Assembly: GCF_051055405.1 (NCBI RefSeq)
Contig: NZ_CP167068.1
Coordinates: 372,001-436,000, forward strand
Source: Pseudolachnospira sp051055405
GTDB lineage: Bacteria; Bacillota; Clostridia; Lachnospirales; Lachnospiraceae
DNA length: 64,000 bases
Direction of reading: 5' to 3'
This document shows positions 51,234-59,251 of this stretch, piece after piece. Below the pieces are notes generated by a model, which saw only the letters and a program-made list of their open reading frames with translations, was not told the origin of the DNA and did not search any database. The position numbers and the translations under genes are program-made. Within the stretch, counting starts at the first letter, position 1, and each line of letters starts with the position of its first letter.

Positions 51234-51612
51234 ATGGATGATAGAAATAAGTGTAACAGTAAAGAGTTAGAATTTGCAATTTTTTGCATTGAAAATGTCG
51301 CTGCAAAATTGAATGTTGATGCACAGAAGATATACTCGGCGCTTCATGAGCAGACTGACATTTTGTCGGAAAGAATGGCTTGATTTTATTCTTAATTGCC
51401 GTAGCGGCAATGATACAACAGATTATGATATTGTTATTGGTGGCGTAGCAAATGACAAGGTGTTTAACACAGTCGAGTTGTTCTTTGATGGGCTGATAGA
51501 TAAATCAGCAATCCGTCGTTTGCGATACGAGAAGCCAAATCTTCAAATATGTTTTCGTTCAGAGCGCGCGATCAGTGAGTATCTGCGGTTTGAAGGGAGT
51601 GAAAAACTATGA
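51234..51612 (+). pseudogene. Decayed DUF3791-DUF3990 fusion remnant
   Basis: The first 49 codons (SKELEFAIFCIENVAAKLNVDAQKIYSAL) are the N-terminal half of a DUF3791 protein, ended early by TGA at 51381. In a different frame, from about 51385, follows the C-terminal end of a DUF3990 protein (TDYDIVIGGVANDKVFNTVELFFDGLI, then RYEKPNLQICFRSERAISEYLRFEGSEKL). The missing DUF3791 C-terminus and DUF3990 N-terminus indicate an internal deletion with frame change. The next gene encodes an intact second DUF3791 protein, so the original order was DUF3791-DUF3990-DUF3791. Confidence 0.75.
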
Positions 51613-51818
51613 ATGCGAATCCGATTTTATTACAGAAAAAATATGCACGAGTGGTAGAACTTTTTGCAAAAGAGAAGGGGATGACGCTGGAAGAAGCATT
51701 AGACATTTTCTATCATTCGGAGTTGTATAAATTGATGAGTAAGGGTATATCCGATATGCACTGTATGAGCGATGAATATCTGGTGCAGGAACTTGAAAAT
51801 GAGTTAGACGCTATATGA
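51609..51818 (+). CDS. DUF3791 protein
   Basis: 69 residues, starting at the ATG that overlaps the end of the DUF3990 remnant, after GAAGGGAGTGAAAAACT. The sequence KKYARVVELFAKEKGMTLEEALDIFYHSELYKLMSKGISDMHCMSDEYLVQELENEL is the usual full DUF3791 helical unit. These small proteins recur next to DUF3990 genes in Lachnospiraceae; a toxin-antitoxin relationship has been suggested by that arrangement but is not shown here. It is probably a left-over partner of the broken gene upstream. Confidence 0.8.
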   Translation: MNANPILLQKKYARVVELFAKEKGMTLEEALDIFYHSELYKLMSKGISDMHCMSDEYLVQELENELDAI

Positions 51819-51868
51819 AGATGTTTCTATGCTTATCAGTAAATGAAGTAATCGATATTCCAGTAAGA

Positions 51869-51899
51869 AAAGGCTGCCCCAATCAAGGGCAGCCTTTTT
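51869..51899. terminator. Terminator between DUF3791 and SLC13 genes
   Basis: AGGCTGCCC (51871-51879) pairs with GGGCAGCCT (51887-51895), then TTTTT. A-rich sequence on the left gives a usable terminator on the minus strand too. Confidence 0.8.
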
Positions 51900-51941
51900 C
51901 ATTCTACAGGAAATTCCTCATTCCCAACCGAAAAATGTTTG

Positions 51942-53384
51942 TTACAGGATGGCAGCAGCAATCGGATAGCCGATAAAAGCTAAGATTAACATACTGGCAA
52001 TCGCCATCAGTCCACCGTATTTGAACATTGCTTTTACATCCACCCAGCCGGTACCGGCCACGACAGCCATCGGCATGGTGCTGGGCGGGGTGGCGAACGC
52101 GTAAGAAGCGGCGGCGCCGATGACGGAGGCCAGAGCTACCATGTTGACATTCCCCATCGCCAGAGCGATCGGCGCGGAGATGGTGTAAAATACAGTGGCG
52201 CACACGGTGTTGGAAGAGAAATTCGTACACAGGATGCAGAGGACGGAGATAACCAGGATAAAGATGGACGGATTCATGCCCTCAACCAGCGGAGAAACCT
52301 TCGCTACCAGGAAATCAGAAATACCGACCTTTTCCAGAACCAAAGCACCGCTTAGAACTAAAACAGCTGCATTAAAGATTAAGGCGGTCCAGGGTACGCC
52401 GTTGGTCGCCGCATCCTTAAAGTTCATCACCGGTTTTCCATCGATTTCTACGACGCACAGAATAATAATGGCAATCAGAACAGGAACGGCATTTCCCAAC
52501 CCGGCCAGATAAGCGCCAAAGGTAGGAAGAATATTCTTCAGGCAGCCCTGCAGGATCCAGATCAGGATAACAACCACGAACAACGCAGAGGACAGTTTTT
52601 CCTGCTTTGTCATCGGCTTGATTTCCGCGCGCAGAGAGGCTACGTCATAAGACTGCAGTTTCGTAATATCGGGGCGATAAAGGAAACGATAAATCAAAAT
52701 CAGAACCAGGAAGATGAGAACGCCCGTTGCGATACCAAAAATGCTGTAGGAAACAATATTGACGCTAAGGCCGGTCTGCTCCGCCAACAGTTGAATCGGA
52801 ATCAGAATGATCGCATGGCCTAAAGGGGTATTGGCGGAACCGATTCCTACGGCAATGCCAAGGCCTAAAACTAACATTTGAGGAAAACGGTCCCCTTTGG
52901 TGTAGCCCAATTCTTTGAAAATCTGTTCTGCAATCGGAAGAAAGATGAGTAGGGCTGCTGTTTGCGACATAAAGGAGGCCATAAACATAGCGCCGAATAG
53001 AAACATGATAATAAAAGCCCAGGGGCCTTTTCTGGCCACCTTATTGGTGATGCACCAGATCGCCATCCGGCGGGAAAAGCCCACCTGGCTCAGTACGTGG
53101 CTTAACATAAAGAACACAAGCAGGAAAGCAATCGTTGCATTTCCGAATCCGCTCTTAAAGATATCGCCAGGTTTCATAATCTCAAAGACAGCCAGCAAGG
53201 CCATGCAGAGAAAACTTGGCCAGTCGATTCCGACGAAATTCCACATCAGCATGATGCCGATAAAAAGGCCGATTACCTGCATACTGGTGAAGGATAGGCC
53301 TTCCGGCGCGGGAAGGAACGGAAAACCGACGATAAAGAGGATGGAAATGATCATCATAACCAGTTTGGTTTTATTTTGTTTCAT
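51942..53384 (-). CDS. SLC13/DASS-family anion transporter, copy 1
   Basis: 480 residues, about 11-12 membrane helices, of the divalent anion:sodium symporter type. Family-typical segments are SFMSQTAALLIFLPIAEQIFKELGY near 130 and the C-terminal NFSSNTVCATVFYTISAPIALAMG and AFATPPSTMPMAVVAGTGWV near 395-445; the SNT and TPPST motifs correspond to substrate/sodium-binding signatures. Substrates in the family are C4-dicarboxylates, citrate or sulfate; here it is unknown. It lies 25 bp downstream of an FAD oxidoreductase gene and is co-transcribed with it. Confidence 0.88.
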   Translation of the reverse strand: MKQNKTKLVMMIISILFIVGFPFLPAPEGLSFTSMQVIGLFIGIMLMWNFVGIDWPSFLCMALLAVFEIMKPGDIFKSGFGNATIAFLLVFFMLSHVLSQVGFSRRMAIWCITNKVARKGPWAFIIMFLFGAMFMASFMSQTAALLIFLPIAEQIFKELGYTKGDRFPQMLVLGLGIAVGIGSANTPLGHAIILIPIQLLAEQTGLSVNIVSYSIFGIATGVLIFLVLILIYRFLYRPDITKLQSYDVASLRAEIKPMTKQEKLSSALFVVVILIWILQGCLKNILPTFGAYLAGLGNAVPVLIAIIILCVVEIDGKPVMNFKDAATNGVPWTALIFNAAVLVLSGALVLEKVGISDFLVAKVSPLVEGMNPSIFILVISVLCILCTNFSSNTVCATVFYTISAPIALAMGNVNMVALASVIGAAASYAFATPPSTMPMAVVAGTGWVDVKAMFKYGGLMAIASMLILAFIGYPIAAAIL

Positions 53385-53409
53385 AGTGACTCTCCTTTCG
53401 TATGTTGGG

Positions 53410-54678
53410 TTAACGGGAATATTTCTGTTTCAGATAGGAGGAAAGGGAAGCGGCAGTTAACTCATCCAGTTTCCTTCCTTCCCGTTTCGCGAAAGCTACG
53501 GCGTATCCAGCTGATTCACCGACGTTCATCATGATCGGCATCACTCGGATCGCAGCGAAAGCTTCTTTTTCCGCGCTCAGACATTTTCCGGCCACAAGCG
53601 TCCGATGCAGCCCTTTGGGCAGTAAGCTTCGATAAGGAATGTGGTAGACGCCGGGCAGAACTTTCCAGATGACCGTGTTGGTAACTGGATCGTGGATATC
53701 CATGGGATAACAGCCGCAGGCAACGCTGTCCTCAAATGGAATCATCTGTTCCAGATCATCCAGGGTTAAGGTATATTGTCCATAGATACGACGGCTTTCC
53801 CGAATGCCGATGCTGTTCGCAATACTGGAAATATAGGAATGTTCCATGCCGGGGACCCGTCCGCGGATGAAATGGTGAACCGGCAAAATTTGACGGCGGG
53901 CTTCCATCAGGCCCTTAGAAGCGGCGCGGGCGTCCTCATAGTCAAATTTGGCCCGTGTTACATTGAGACTGACATCCTTGGTATTCGGGATGGGAGTAAA
54001 GGCCAAAATCTTTCCTTTTAGAATACCGGTGTCATAGCCATCTTGAATCACTTTTGAAAGTTCACCGCTGTGGATAAATCGGTTTAAGGGTTCCTGATCG
54101 ACATTGGATAGGCGAAACATTAGAGTAGAAACCAACTGTTTTTGGGCGTCAGTTTTGATGGTTTCTTTTCCCAGCTTTCGGATGAGATCTGCATTTCCAG
54201 TGGCGTCAATGAGATATTGGCTGGTCAATGGAAAAGACTCATACAGGCTGTGCGCATGGACGATGCAGCAATCTTCCTTCTCTTCGGCAGCATCCAGCAT
54301 CGTCTCATAAAACAAGGTTACGCCGCTCTCAGCTGCCTTTTTATCCAGGAGGAGTTTGGTTTGTTCTGGATCGAAGCGGAGCCGGTCAATTTTGACCTCC
54401 TTGTTGGATGACATTGGCACTCCAAAGTGGTATTCGGCGTATCCCCCGGCAATCATTTCGTCAAAAATTTCTTTTTCAAGGCCATGATAGAGGGGGGTAC
54501 CCTGAAAACCGGCTGCATTCATTTCCGTCAAACCGGAACCGGTCATCGTTCCGCCAAGATAAGAATTTTTCTCGATTACGGCAACGGAAAGCCCTTCCCT
54601 GGCGGCCGCGATGGCGCTGATAGCGCCGGCGGTTCCGCCGCCCACAACGATTAAATCAAATGACTCTGGAACGGACAT
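53410..54678 (-). CDS. FAD-dependent oxidoreductase, copy 1
   Basis: 422 residues of the FAD_oxidored (PF12831-like) group. The N-terminal dinucleotide fold is DLIVVGGGTAGAISAIAAAREG near residue 8, with LGGTMTGSGLTEMNA near 42 and ACGCYPMDIHDP near 320, and a C-terminal FAD block MPIMMNVGESAGYAVAFA near 390. No signal peptide or Cys-cluster domain is present. Pairing with an organic-anion transporter suggests oxidation or reduction of the imported acid. The gene is divergent from a LysR regulator across a gap of about 560 bp. Confidence 0.85.
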   Translation of the reverse strand: MSVPESFDLIVVGGGTAGAISAIAAAREGLSVAVIEKNSYLGGTMTGSGLTEMNAAGFQGTPLYHGLEKEIFDEMIAGGYAEYHFGVPMSSNKEVKIDRLRFDPEQTKLLLDKKAAESGVTLFYETMLDAAEEKEDCCIVHAHSLYESFPLTSQYLIDATGNADLIRKLGKETIKTDAQKQLVSTLMFRLSNVDQEPLNRFIHSGELSKVIQDGYDTGILKGKILAFTPIPNTKDVSLNVTRAKFDYEDARAASKGLMEARRQILPVHHFIRGRVPGMEHSYISSIANSIGIRESRRIYGQYTLTLDDLEQMIPFEDSVACGCYPMDIHDPVTNTVIWKVLPGVYHIPYRSLLPKGLHRTLVAGKCLSAEKEAFAAIRVMPIMMNVGESAGYAVAFAKREGRKLDELTAASLSSYLKQKYSR

Positions 54679-54742
54679 AAATGTGCTCCTTTCTATCGTG
54701 TGTTATGCTGCTTATTTTACTCATTTTAACGGAAGGAAACAA

Positions 54743-54776
54743 TTTTTTATTGGAAAGAAAGAATTCCATATTGGAA
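54743..54776. promoter_or_regulatory. Tandem LysR-type operator, module 1
   Basis: TTCCATATTGGAA (54764-54776) is a perfect 13-bp palindrome. TTTTTTATTGGAA (54743-54755) matches it at 10 of 13 positions, exactly 21 bp upstream. The same motif with the same spacing occurs at 59136 and 59157. Confidence 0.65.
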
Positions 54777-54781
54777 AGAGA

Positions 54782-55067
54782 TAATACCTTCAATTGACAA
54801 GGATATACACGGTTAGGACAGAGTGAATTTTGCTTTCTGCATCGTTAGTTTCACTCAGCGTACGACCGGTACGCATCGTTCAACTGCCTTGCAGAAAGCA
54901 AAATTTATCTCTGCCTAACTCTGCGACCTCAAGCGGAGAGAATTTGGGCATCGTCCAGGCATCTGACAGAGGCGTACTGGACGTACGCCGATGGAAGATA
55001 ACACAGAAGATGCCCAAATTATCCCGCTATGAGGCGTGTATGCTCTTGTCAATTGAAGGTAGCATTA
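54782..55067. mobile_element. MITE-like structured element
   Basis: TACCTTCAATTGACAAG (54785-54801) is perfectly inverted at 55045-55061, and the similarity extends imperfectly to about 30 bp at each end. Inside are AATTTTGCTTTCTGCA (54826-54841) with 54890-54905, GCGTAC/GTACGC (54859-54875), AATTTGGGCATC (54941-54952) with 55009-55020, and GGCGTAC/GTACGCC (54972-54990). No transposase ORF is present. It fills most of the gap between the FAD oxidoreductase and LysR genes. Confidence 0.7.
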
Positions 55068-55157
55068 CTTTTAAAAATAAAATGGAATAACCGGGTTTTC
55101 CACTGGGAAATAAGTCTGGTAGAACATGTCGGATCGTGTTATACTAACAGTATTCCG

Positions 55158-55200
55158 TCGACAAGGGCACACACGGTCAGGACAGCAAAGCGAAATTTTT
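55158..55200 (+). repeat. Partial copy of the MITE-like element end
   Basis: GACAAGGGCACACACGGTCAGGACAG resembles the left end of the element at 54796-54821 (GACAAGGATATACACGGTTAGGACAG), and both run into GAAATTTT or GAATTTT. Confidence 0.5.
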
Positions 55201-55240
55201 TGTTTTATGCCCTGTAACAGAGAAGAAAGGCAGTCTTTCT

Positions 55241-56161
55241 ATGGATATCGAACAGTTGCGCTGTGTATTGGCAGTAGAACAATGCGGTACATTTTTGGAT
55301 GCTTCTTTTCAGTTGAATCATTCTCAGTCCTCTGTTTCTAAGAGTATTCAGCGTCTGGAAGATGAGCTGGGAGTGAAAATTTTTGCCAGAACGACCCGCC
55401 GGGTTGCTCTTACTCCTTTTGGCCAGGAGTTTGTCAAGCAAGCGGAGGAAATTCTGGCGTGTTATGAAAGGATCCTGGAGGAAGCGAAAAAAGACCGCAA
55501 GAGAACGTATGGCCAGCTTCGTATTGGCAGCATTACCTTTGGACGCAACAATCGTCTGGATCCGCTGATCGCTCGTTTTGTCCGTCTGTATCCGGGGATT
55601 GAGGTGGATATGCGGGAGGGCATGACTACGCCACTGATGCAGGATTTGCGGGCGCATAAGCTGGACGTTGTTTTTGCTTCCAGTATGTACTTGAAAAATG
55701 AACCGCCCAATAATTTTTCTAAGGATCCAGAATACTGCTCTTTTTCCTGCTATCAGGATGATTACTATCTGGTGGCGCATAAAGATCACCCGCTGGCAAA
55801 ACGGGAGCGGGTCGATTATAAAGACTTGGAAAAGGAAGCGTTGATCACCACAGAGCGGACCATGGACGTATACCACAAAGCCATCCGGCGGGCATTTGAA
55901 AAGCATCAGGTACCCTTTGCCGTGTCTATGTACTGCAATTCTACACGCTCCGTCCAATATATGGTGGCTCAGAATTTGGGCGTATCGATTTTATCCACCT
56001 TGGTAATTGAGGAGAATGAAAATATCCGTCTGATTCCCATGAACGATCCGCTGGTGCGGGATACGCAGATGGTGATTTTAAATCAAAAGGAAATTCCGCC
56101 GCATATTAAAGCGTTTTATCAGTTTGTAAAGAGAGAAACAAGGGAGAAGGAAGAAGAATAA
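55241..56161 (+). CDS. LysR-family transcriptional regulator, copy 1
   Basis: 306 residues. The N-terminal winged helix is MDIEQLRCVLAVEQCGTFLDASFQLNHSQSSVSKSIQRLEDELGVKIFARTTRRV (residues 1-55), followed by the linker helix and a two-lobed effector domain from about 90 (QLRIGSITFGRNNRLDPLIARFVRLYPGIEVDMREG). The effector is probably a small organic acid, judging from the divergent FAD oxidoreductase/SLC13 operon. The palindromes at 54743-54776 are likely binding sites. It is followed by a strong bidirectional terminator. Confidence 0.92.
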   Translation: MDIEQLRCVLAVEQCGTFLDASFQLNHSQSSVSKSIQRLEDELGVKIFARTTRRVALTPFGQEFVKQAEEILACYERILEEAKKDRKRTYGQLRIGSITFGRNNRLDPLIARFVRLYPGIEVDMREGMTTPLMQDLRAHKLDVVFASSMYLKNEPPNNFSKDPEYCSFSCYQDDYYLVAHKDHPLAKRERVDYKDLEKEALITTERTMDVYHKAIRRAFEKHQVPFAVSMYCNSTRSVQYMVAQNLGVSILSTLVIEENENIRLIPMNDPLVRDTQMVILNQKEIPPHIKAFYQFVKRETREKEEE

Positions 56162-56164
56162 GGA

Positions 56165-56216
56165 AAAACCTGCTATGCAATCGAAGGAACCTTTTGCATA
56201 GCAGGTTTTCTTTTTT
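56165..56216. terminator. Bidirectional terminator, LysR-1 / FAD oxidoreductase 2
   Basis: AAAACCTGCTATGCAA (56165-56180) is perfectly complementary to 56194-56209, then CTTTTTT. The CTGCTATGCA core resembles the repeat after dnaB. Confidence 0.88.
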
Positions 56217-56223
56217 CCCAAAA

Positions 56224-57477
56224 TTATCCCAGCAGCTGTTCTTTCAAAATGCTTCCATCAAGCGTGTTGACCTCGCAGCCGCGGTTTAAGCTTTCGGCGG
56301 CGGCCATAGCGGCGGCCTCACCAAGGCGCATACAGGTAATCATCACGCGAATGCAGGCATGCGCTTCATGTTCGGCAGAGATGCAGCGTCCGGCCAGAAC
56401 TAGGTTGGACGCTTCCTTTACGATCATGGCCCGGTAGGGGACGTAGAAAACGCCTGTTTTCGGCTTTACGACATGGCTGCCGACGCCGTTGGCATCGTGA
56501 ATGTCAATGGGATAGGAACTCTTGGCAACTGCGTCCGGGAATTCATGGCCTTCCAGTACGTCTTCGTTGCTGAGCACATACTGGCCCATGATGCGGCGGC
56601 TGTCGCGCAGACCAGTAAAATCACCGGTGGTGACTAAGTAGGCGTGTTCAAATCCGGGAACATTTTCAATGAAGAAACGGCTGATCTTGCGTACTTGCCG
56701 CCTAGCTTCCATCTCTGCTTTGCTCCAGGCCAAGGTATCCAGAGGATTAATCTTGACGCGGCTCATATTGGATTGGAAAACGCCGTTTGGCAGCGGACGA
56801 GCAAGCAAATTATTCACGTAAAGGCAGCCCTGTTCCAGTCCCTTTTTTGCCAGGGCAGTTTTTTCGGACTGTGTTACCTTGGCATAACGTTCGGCGTCTA
56901 CTCCGGCGATCTGATAAATTAACGTGCCAGGCTGCAGTACGCCGTCTTCATCGCCCATTTTCCACTGGCAGCCGCAGGCGACGGCTACGGAACCGTGGAA
57001 GGTAGCGTCAATCACGATACGTCCTGTGATTGATTGAACTCCTTCCACATTGTGAATGGTCAGGCTGCTGATTTTGCCGTCGGTCATTTGGGCGCCAATC
57101 ACGCGGGTGTGAAGCAGAATATCGACGCCCGCTTCCGATACCATATCATCCATGATATCCTTTAAGATATCCGGTTGGTAAGGAATGACGGAAACATCGA
57201 GATTTTTATCGCCGGAAAGATAGATGTGGCTCATTCCCTGGCTGCCTTTCGCCGCTTTGAGACGGCTGAGCAGTTCTTTTACCAGTCCGCGCAGACTTTC
57301 CTCGGTCTCGTCGTTGGCGAACCCCATGAACTGACTGATCTGCGCTCCGGTGGCGGTACCGCCGAGATAGGCGTTTTCTTCAATGAGCAGGGTGTTTTTT
57401 CCGGCCTTTGCCGCGGTGACGGCGGCGGCAAAACCAGCCGTGCCGCCGCCTACAACAATTACATCGTATTGTTTCAT
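56224..57477 (-). CDS. FAD-dependent oxidoreductase, copy 2
   Basis: 417 residues, paralogous to the copy at 53410. The dinucleotide motif is DVIVVGGGTAGFAAAVTAAKAG near residue 5, then LGGTATGAQISQFMG near 38. SSYPIDIHDANGVGSHVVKPKTG lies near 325 and the C-terminal ACIRVMITCMRLGEAAAMAA near 380. It starts at 57477 after ATGAGGTTTTCG; the longer frame is unlikely. It follows the second SLC13 gene by 27 bp, so gene order within the operon is reversed relative to copy 1. Confidence 0.85.
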   Translation of the reverse strand: MKQYDVIVVGGGTAGFAAAVTAAKAGKNTLLIEENAYLGGTATGAQISQFMGFANDETEESLRGLVKELLSRLKAAKGSQGMSHIYLSGDKNLDVSVIPYQPDILKDIMDDMVSEAGVDILLHTRVIGAQMTDGKISSLTIHNVEGVQSITGRIVIDATFHGSVAVACGCQWKMGDEDGVLQPGTLIYQIAGVDAERYAKVTQSEKTALAKKGLEQGCLYVNNLLARPLPNGVFQSNMSRVKINPLDTLAWSKAEMEARRQVRKISRFFIENVPGFEHAYLVTTGDFTGLRDSRRIMGQYVLSNEDVLEGHEFPDAVAKSSYPIDIHDANGVGSHVVKPKTGVFYVPYRAMIVKEASNLVLAGRCISAEHEAHACIRVMITCMRLGEAAAMAAAESLNRGCEVNTLDGSILKEQLLG

Positions 57478-57504
57478 CGAAAACCTCATTTCAAATGGTA
57501 GCAA

Positions 57505-58944
57505 TTACATCAAAGCTGCGGCAATGGGATATCCCACAAAAGAGAGTACCAGAACGCACAGGAGGGAAAGTAATAATCCATATTTTAACATAAAATCTGT
57601 TTTTAACCAACCAGTACCGGCGGCAATTGCTGCGTGGGCGGTGGAGGGCGGAGTAGCCAAAGCTACGCTGGCGCCCGCGCCGATGATACAAGTCAGGGCG
57701 GCAGGATTTACTCCCGCGATTGCGCCGCCGTAGACCAGCGGTAGAGAGATGCTGTAAAGCAAGGTAACGGTAACCGTGTTGGAAGCAAAGTTGGTAATCA
57801 ACAGAGTAAAGAAGCAAACAATAAATACAAAAAATGCAGGGGACATATTGCTGATAATAGGAGTCAAAGCATCTACCACAACCGCGGTCAGGCCAACATC
57901 TTCGTTGGTCAGAGCATTGCCTAAAATACTAGTAGCGGCAACCATCATCACAGCGCCCCACGGAACCTTGGCAATCGACTGGCCGAACTCCATCAGGGGC
58001 TTGCCCTTGATGCAGATCAGGCAAAGAACGACCGTACCGATCATCGGCGGAACGGGCGTACCCAGGCTGGAGATAGCGGCGGCTACGCCAGGAAGCACGG
58101 GTTTGATGATACCAGGCAGCATCCACATGGCTACCACAACGCCGAACACAATCAAGGTCAGCTTTTCATCTAGCTGCATCGGAGCTACGCCCTTCTTTAA
58201 TACATCGGAATCCAGGCTTTTCAGACGGTCCATATCGGGGCGGAATACGTATTTTACCAGCAGCATAGAAAGGATGAAGATAACGGCGGCTGAAACAATG
58301 CCAAAGATCGTATACTTCACAAAGTCGATCGGCATGGTCATATCCTGTTCATACAGGGACATGGACAGAATCGGCACGGTGTGTGCAATGGGGGTAGTGA
58401 TGGTGGACAGGGAAGCAAAGAACAAAAGGCCCAGAATCACAACCTGTGGGAAGCGGTCTCCTTTTTCGTAGCCGAGTTCTGCAAAAATTTGTTCCGCAAT
58501 CGGCACAAATACCATGAATGCTGGAATCGGAGACATAAAGGAGCCGATAACCAGCGGAGCTAAAAACAGCAGCGCCAAAAACATCCACGGATTCTTCTTC
58601 GTAAAGGGGCGGGTGACAAACCATACGGCGGCACGTTTGGTGAAACCGGTTTGTCCCAGCCCAAAGCTTAGCATGGAACTAAAGAGAACGAAGGATACGA
58701 CCCAGTTACCCATGGAAGCCTGTAAGCCGGCGGAATAGGTATAAAGAGGGGTGGTAATCAGGGCCACGATGCAGAGAATGCTGGGCCAGGTAACAGAGAC
58801 AAACAGCCAGAGTACGATGGTTCCCAGGAACACGCCGGCTACGCTCATGCCAAGTTCAGATAGACCAAACATAGGGGGCAGAAAGCGGGTTCCGAATAGG
58901 AGCAGCACACCGATGATGGTTGCAATCCATTTCTTTGTATTCAT
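57505..58944 (-). CDS. SLC13/DASS-family anion transporter, copy 2
   Basis: 479 residues with about 11-12 membrane helices, related to the copy at 51942. Corresponding signatures are SFMSPIPAFMVFVPIAEQIFAELGYEKGDRFPQ near 130 and NFASNTVTVTLLYSISLPLVYGG and ALATPPSTAHAAIAAGTGWL near 395-445. It starts at 58944 after AAAGGAAATCTGACT. It is first in its operon, divergent from LysR-2. The two transporters differ enough to have distinct substrates. Confidence 0.88.
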   Translation of the reverse strand: MNTKKWIATIIGVLLLFGTRFLPPMFGLSELGMSVAGVFLGTIVLWLFVSVTWPSILCIVALITTPLYTYSAGLQASMGNWVVSFVLFSSMLSFGLGQTGFTKRAAVWFVTRPFTKKNPWMFLALLFLAPLVIGSFMSPIPAFMVFVPIAEQIFAELGYEKGDRFPQVVILGLLFFASLSTITTPIAHTVPILSMSLYEQDMTMPIDFVKYTIFGIVSAAVIFILSMLLVKYVFRPDMDRLKSLDSDVLKKGVAPMQLDEKLTLIVFGVVVAMWMLPGIIKPVLPGVAAAISSLGTPVPPMIGTVVLCLICIKGKPLMEFGQSIAKVPWGAVMMVAATSILGNALTNEDVGLTAVVVDALTPIISNMSPAFFVFIVCFFTLLITNFASNTVTVTLLYSISLPLVYGGAIAGVNPAALTCIIGAGASVALATPPSTAHAAIAAGTGWLKTDFMLKYGLLLSLLCVLVLSFVGYPIAAALM

Positions 58945-59049
58945 AGTCAGATTTCCTTTCTTTGATGAATCAGTTGCCAAATTCGTCTGCGCAAACGAAA
59001 GCTGAACTTCTTGTATATGATTATAGCAAAAACGGATAACAGGAAGCAA

Positions 59050-59062
59050 TTCGATATTGGAA
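59050..59062. promoter_or_regulatory. LysR-type palindrome near the SLC13-2 promoter
   Basis: TTCGATATTGGAA differs at one position from TTCCATATTGGAA in module 1. Confidence 0.55.
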
Positions 59063-59135
59063 GGATTTATTCTTGTTAGGAATAAATGTAAAATGGCCGG
59101 CAGTAATTCTCCAATTTGCGAATAGAAAGAAAGGT

Positions 59136-59169
59136 TTCCAATATGGAAAGGGAGGTTTCCATATTAGAA
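59136..59169. promoter_or_regulatory. Tandem LysR-type operator, module 2
   Basis: TTCCAATATGGAA (59136-59148) and TTCCATATTAGAA (59157-59169), start to start 21 bp, as in module 1. Confidence 0.7.
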
Positions 59170-59251
59170 AGAGAAGGGTATATTGTCTTTGCAAACACAA
59201 ATGTTATAATACAGAAAACGGTACTTTCTATTGTACGGAGGAGAGCGGCGG

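Larger units (their letters stand above)
58945..59251. other. Divergent regulatory region, module 2
   Basis: A gap of about 307 bp containing three LysR-like palindromes (59050, 59136, 59157). No small gene is evident. Confidence 0.5.
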
